From assembly GCA_017547385.1 (NCBI GenBank), contig JAFYPU010000021.1, positions 49,408-113,407 of the forward strand: DNA of 64,000 nt. The letters run 5' to 3'. Below the pieces are notes generated by a model that saw nothing but the letters and a program-made list of their open reading frames with translations, did no database searches and was not told the DNA's origin. Positions 63,783 through 64,000 of this stretch are shown one piece after another. This DNA is from Bacteroidaceae bacterium (GTDB taxonomy: Bacteria; Bacteroidota; Bacteroidia; Bacteroidales; Bacteroidaceae). Both the position numbers and the translations under genes were made by a program. The first letter of the stretch is position 1. Each line of letters opens with the position of its first letter.

Positions 63783-64000
63783 TTCTTATGGTTTATGCAA
63801 GAGAAATGTTATAATTTTTATCGAACATTGTGTTATTTCTTACAACCGCAAACATAGCGTGAACAATTTTGGCTCTGATAGCGTTCAGAACGGACATTTT
63901 ATTCTTTCCCTCTTCCACTTTTCTAATGTAATAGTCTTTGAATGGCCCCTGCTTCACGCTGATTGCAGCCAAGGCAGACATGTGTAGGAGTTCCTTGATA
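63783..64000 (-). mobile_element. IS110-family insertion sequence, right part only
   Basis: The element begins at the break in R7 and runs out of the window. The non-coding end between transposase stop and junction is only about 10 nt. A short 3' end is expected for the IS110 subgroup rather than IS1111, which would place the guide (bridge) RNA region upstream of the transposase, outside the window. Confidence 0.7.
63793..64000 (-). CDS. IS110-family transposase, C-terminal fragment cut by window edge
   Basis: Only the last 69 residues are visible. They include IKELLHMSALAAISVKQG, YYIRKVEEGKNKM and VLNAIRAKIVHAMFAVVRNN, the conserved C-terminal region of the IS110/IS116/IS902 transposases around the catalytic serine domain. 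The N-terminal DEDD domain lies beyond the window. The frame is intact to the stop at 63793, so the gene may be functional. Confidence 0.82.
   Translation of the reverse strand, partial: IKELLHMSALAAISVKQGPFKDYYIRKVEEGKNKMSVLNAIRAKIVHAMFAVVRNNTMFDKNYNISLA

Overview
The window looks like chromosome from a member of the Bacteroidales, most likely Prevotellaceae. The evidence is the TTTG-N19-TAnnTTTG type of promoter, starts without Shine-Dalgarno sequences, a PorZ homologue (a type IX secretion component), many exported proteins ending in GKKVxxK-type sorting tails, BspA-like leucine-rich repeats, PCMD-domain lipoproteins and short MKKTYIIP-type peptides. The species cannot be named from sequence alone. 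I recognised no rRNA, tRNA or CRISPR array.

Positions 1-3.3 kb hold an unrecognised three-gene operon: two single-span membrane proteins on either side of a retropepsin-like lipoprotein. From 3.4 to 41.3 kb is mostly housekeeping sequence: LRR-GH20 hexosaminidase, DUF2059 protein, ahcY-yfhO, RNase H, argS, miaB, leuS, a YitT protein, rdgB, porZ, three FKBP prolyl isomerases, a DedA protein, SulP plus an orphan ABC ATPase, topB, the rimP/nusA/infB cluster, cvpA-sufB, and tsaE-rnr. From 41.5 to 62.8 kb is a cell-surface region: type IX-type cargo proteins, two thioredoxin-like surface proteins, a 2032-residue esterase/sialidase, two related calycin-like proteins, an outer-membrane barrel coupled to a PD-(D/E)XK nuclease gene, a DUF559 nuclease and a PCMD lipoprotein. 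The right edge cuts into an IS110-family transposase.

Three kinds of non-coding structure recur. (1) Ten arrays of 15-nt units separated by 6-nt A/T-rich spacers keep an exact 21-nt period, two helical turns. In most arrays the first and third core units are reverse complements, and the pairing survives base changes between copies. (2) A GC-rich palindromic repeat of about 150 bp, in several covarying versions, fills intergenic regions right of 43 kb. It flanks the DUF559 gene as a duplicated pair, and the IS110 element sits inside its palindrome. (3) Several promoters share an extended -7 element CTTGCACTAnCTTnG, and one promoter segment is duplicated upstream of tsaE.

Two 56-57 residue peptides starting (M)xKKTYxIP, each downstream of a large exported-protein gene, are the strongest candidates for an undescribed gene family here. 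Function is inferred from sequence motifs remembered from known families; no database search was run.
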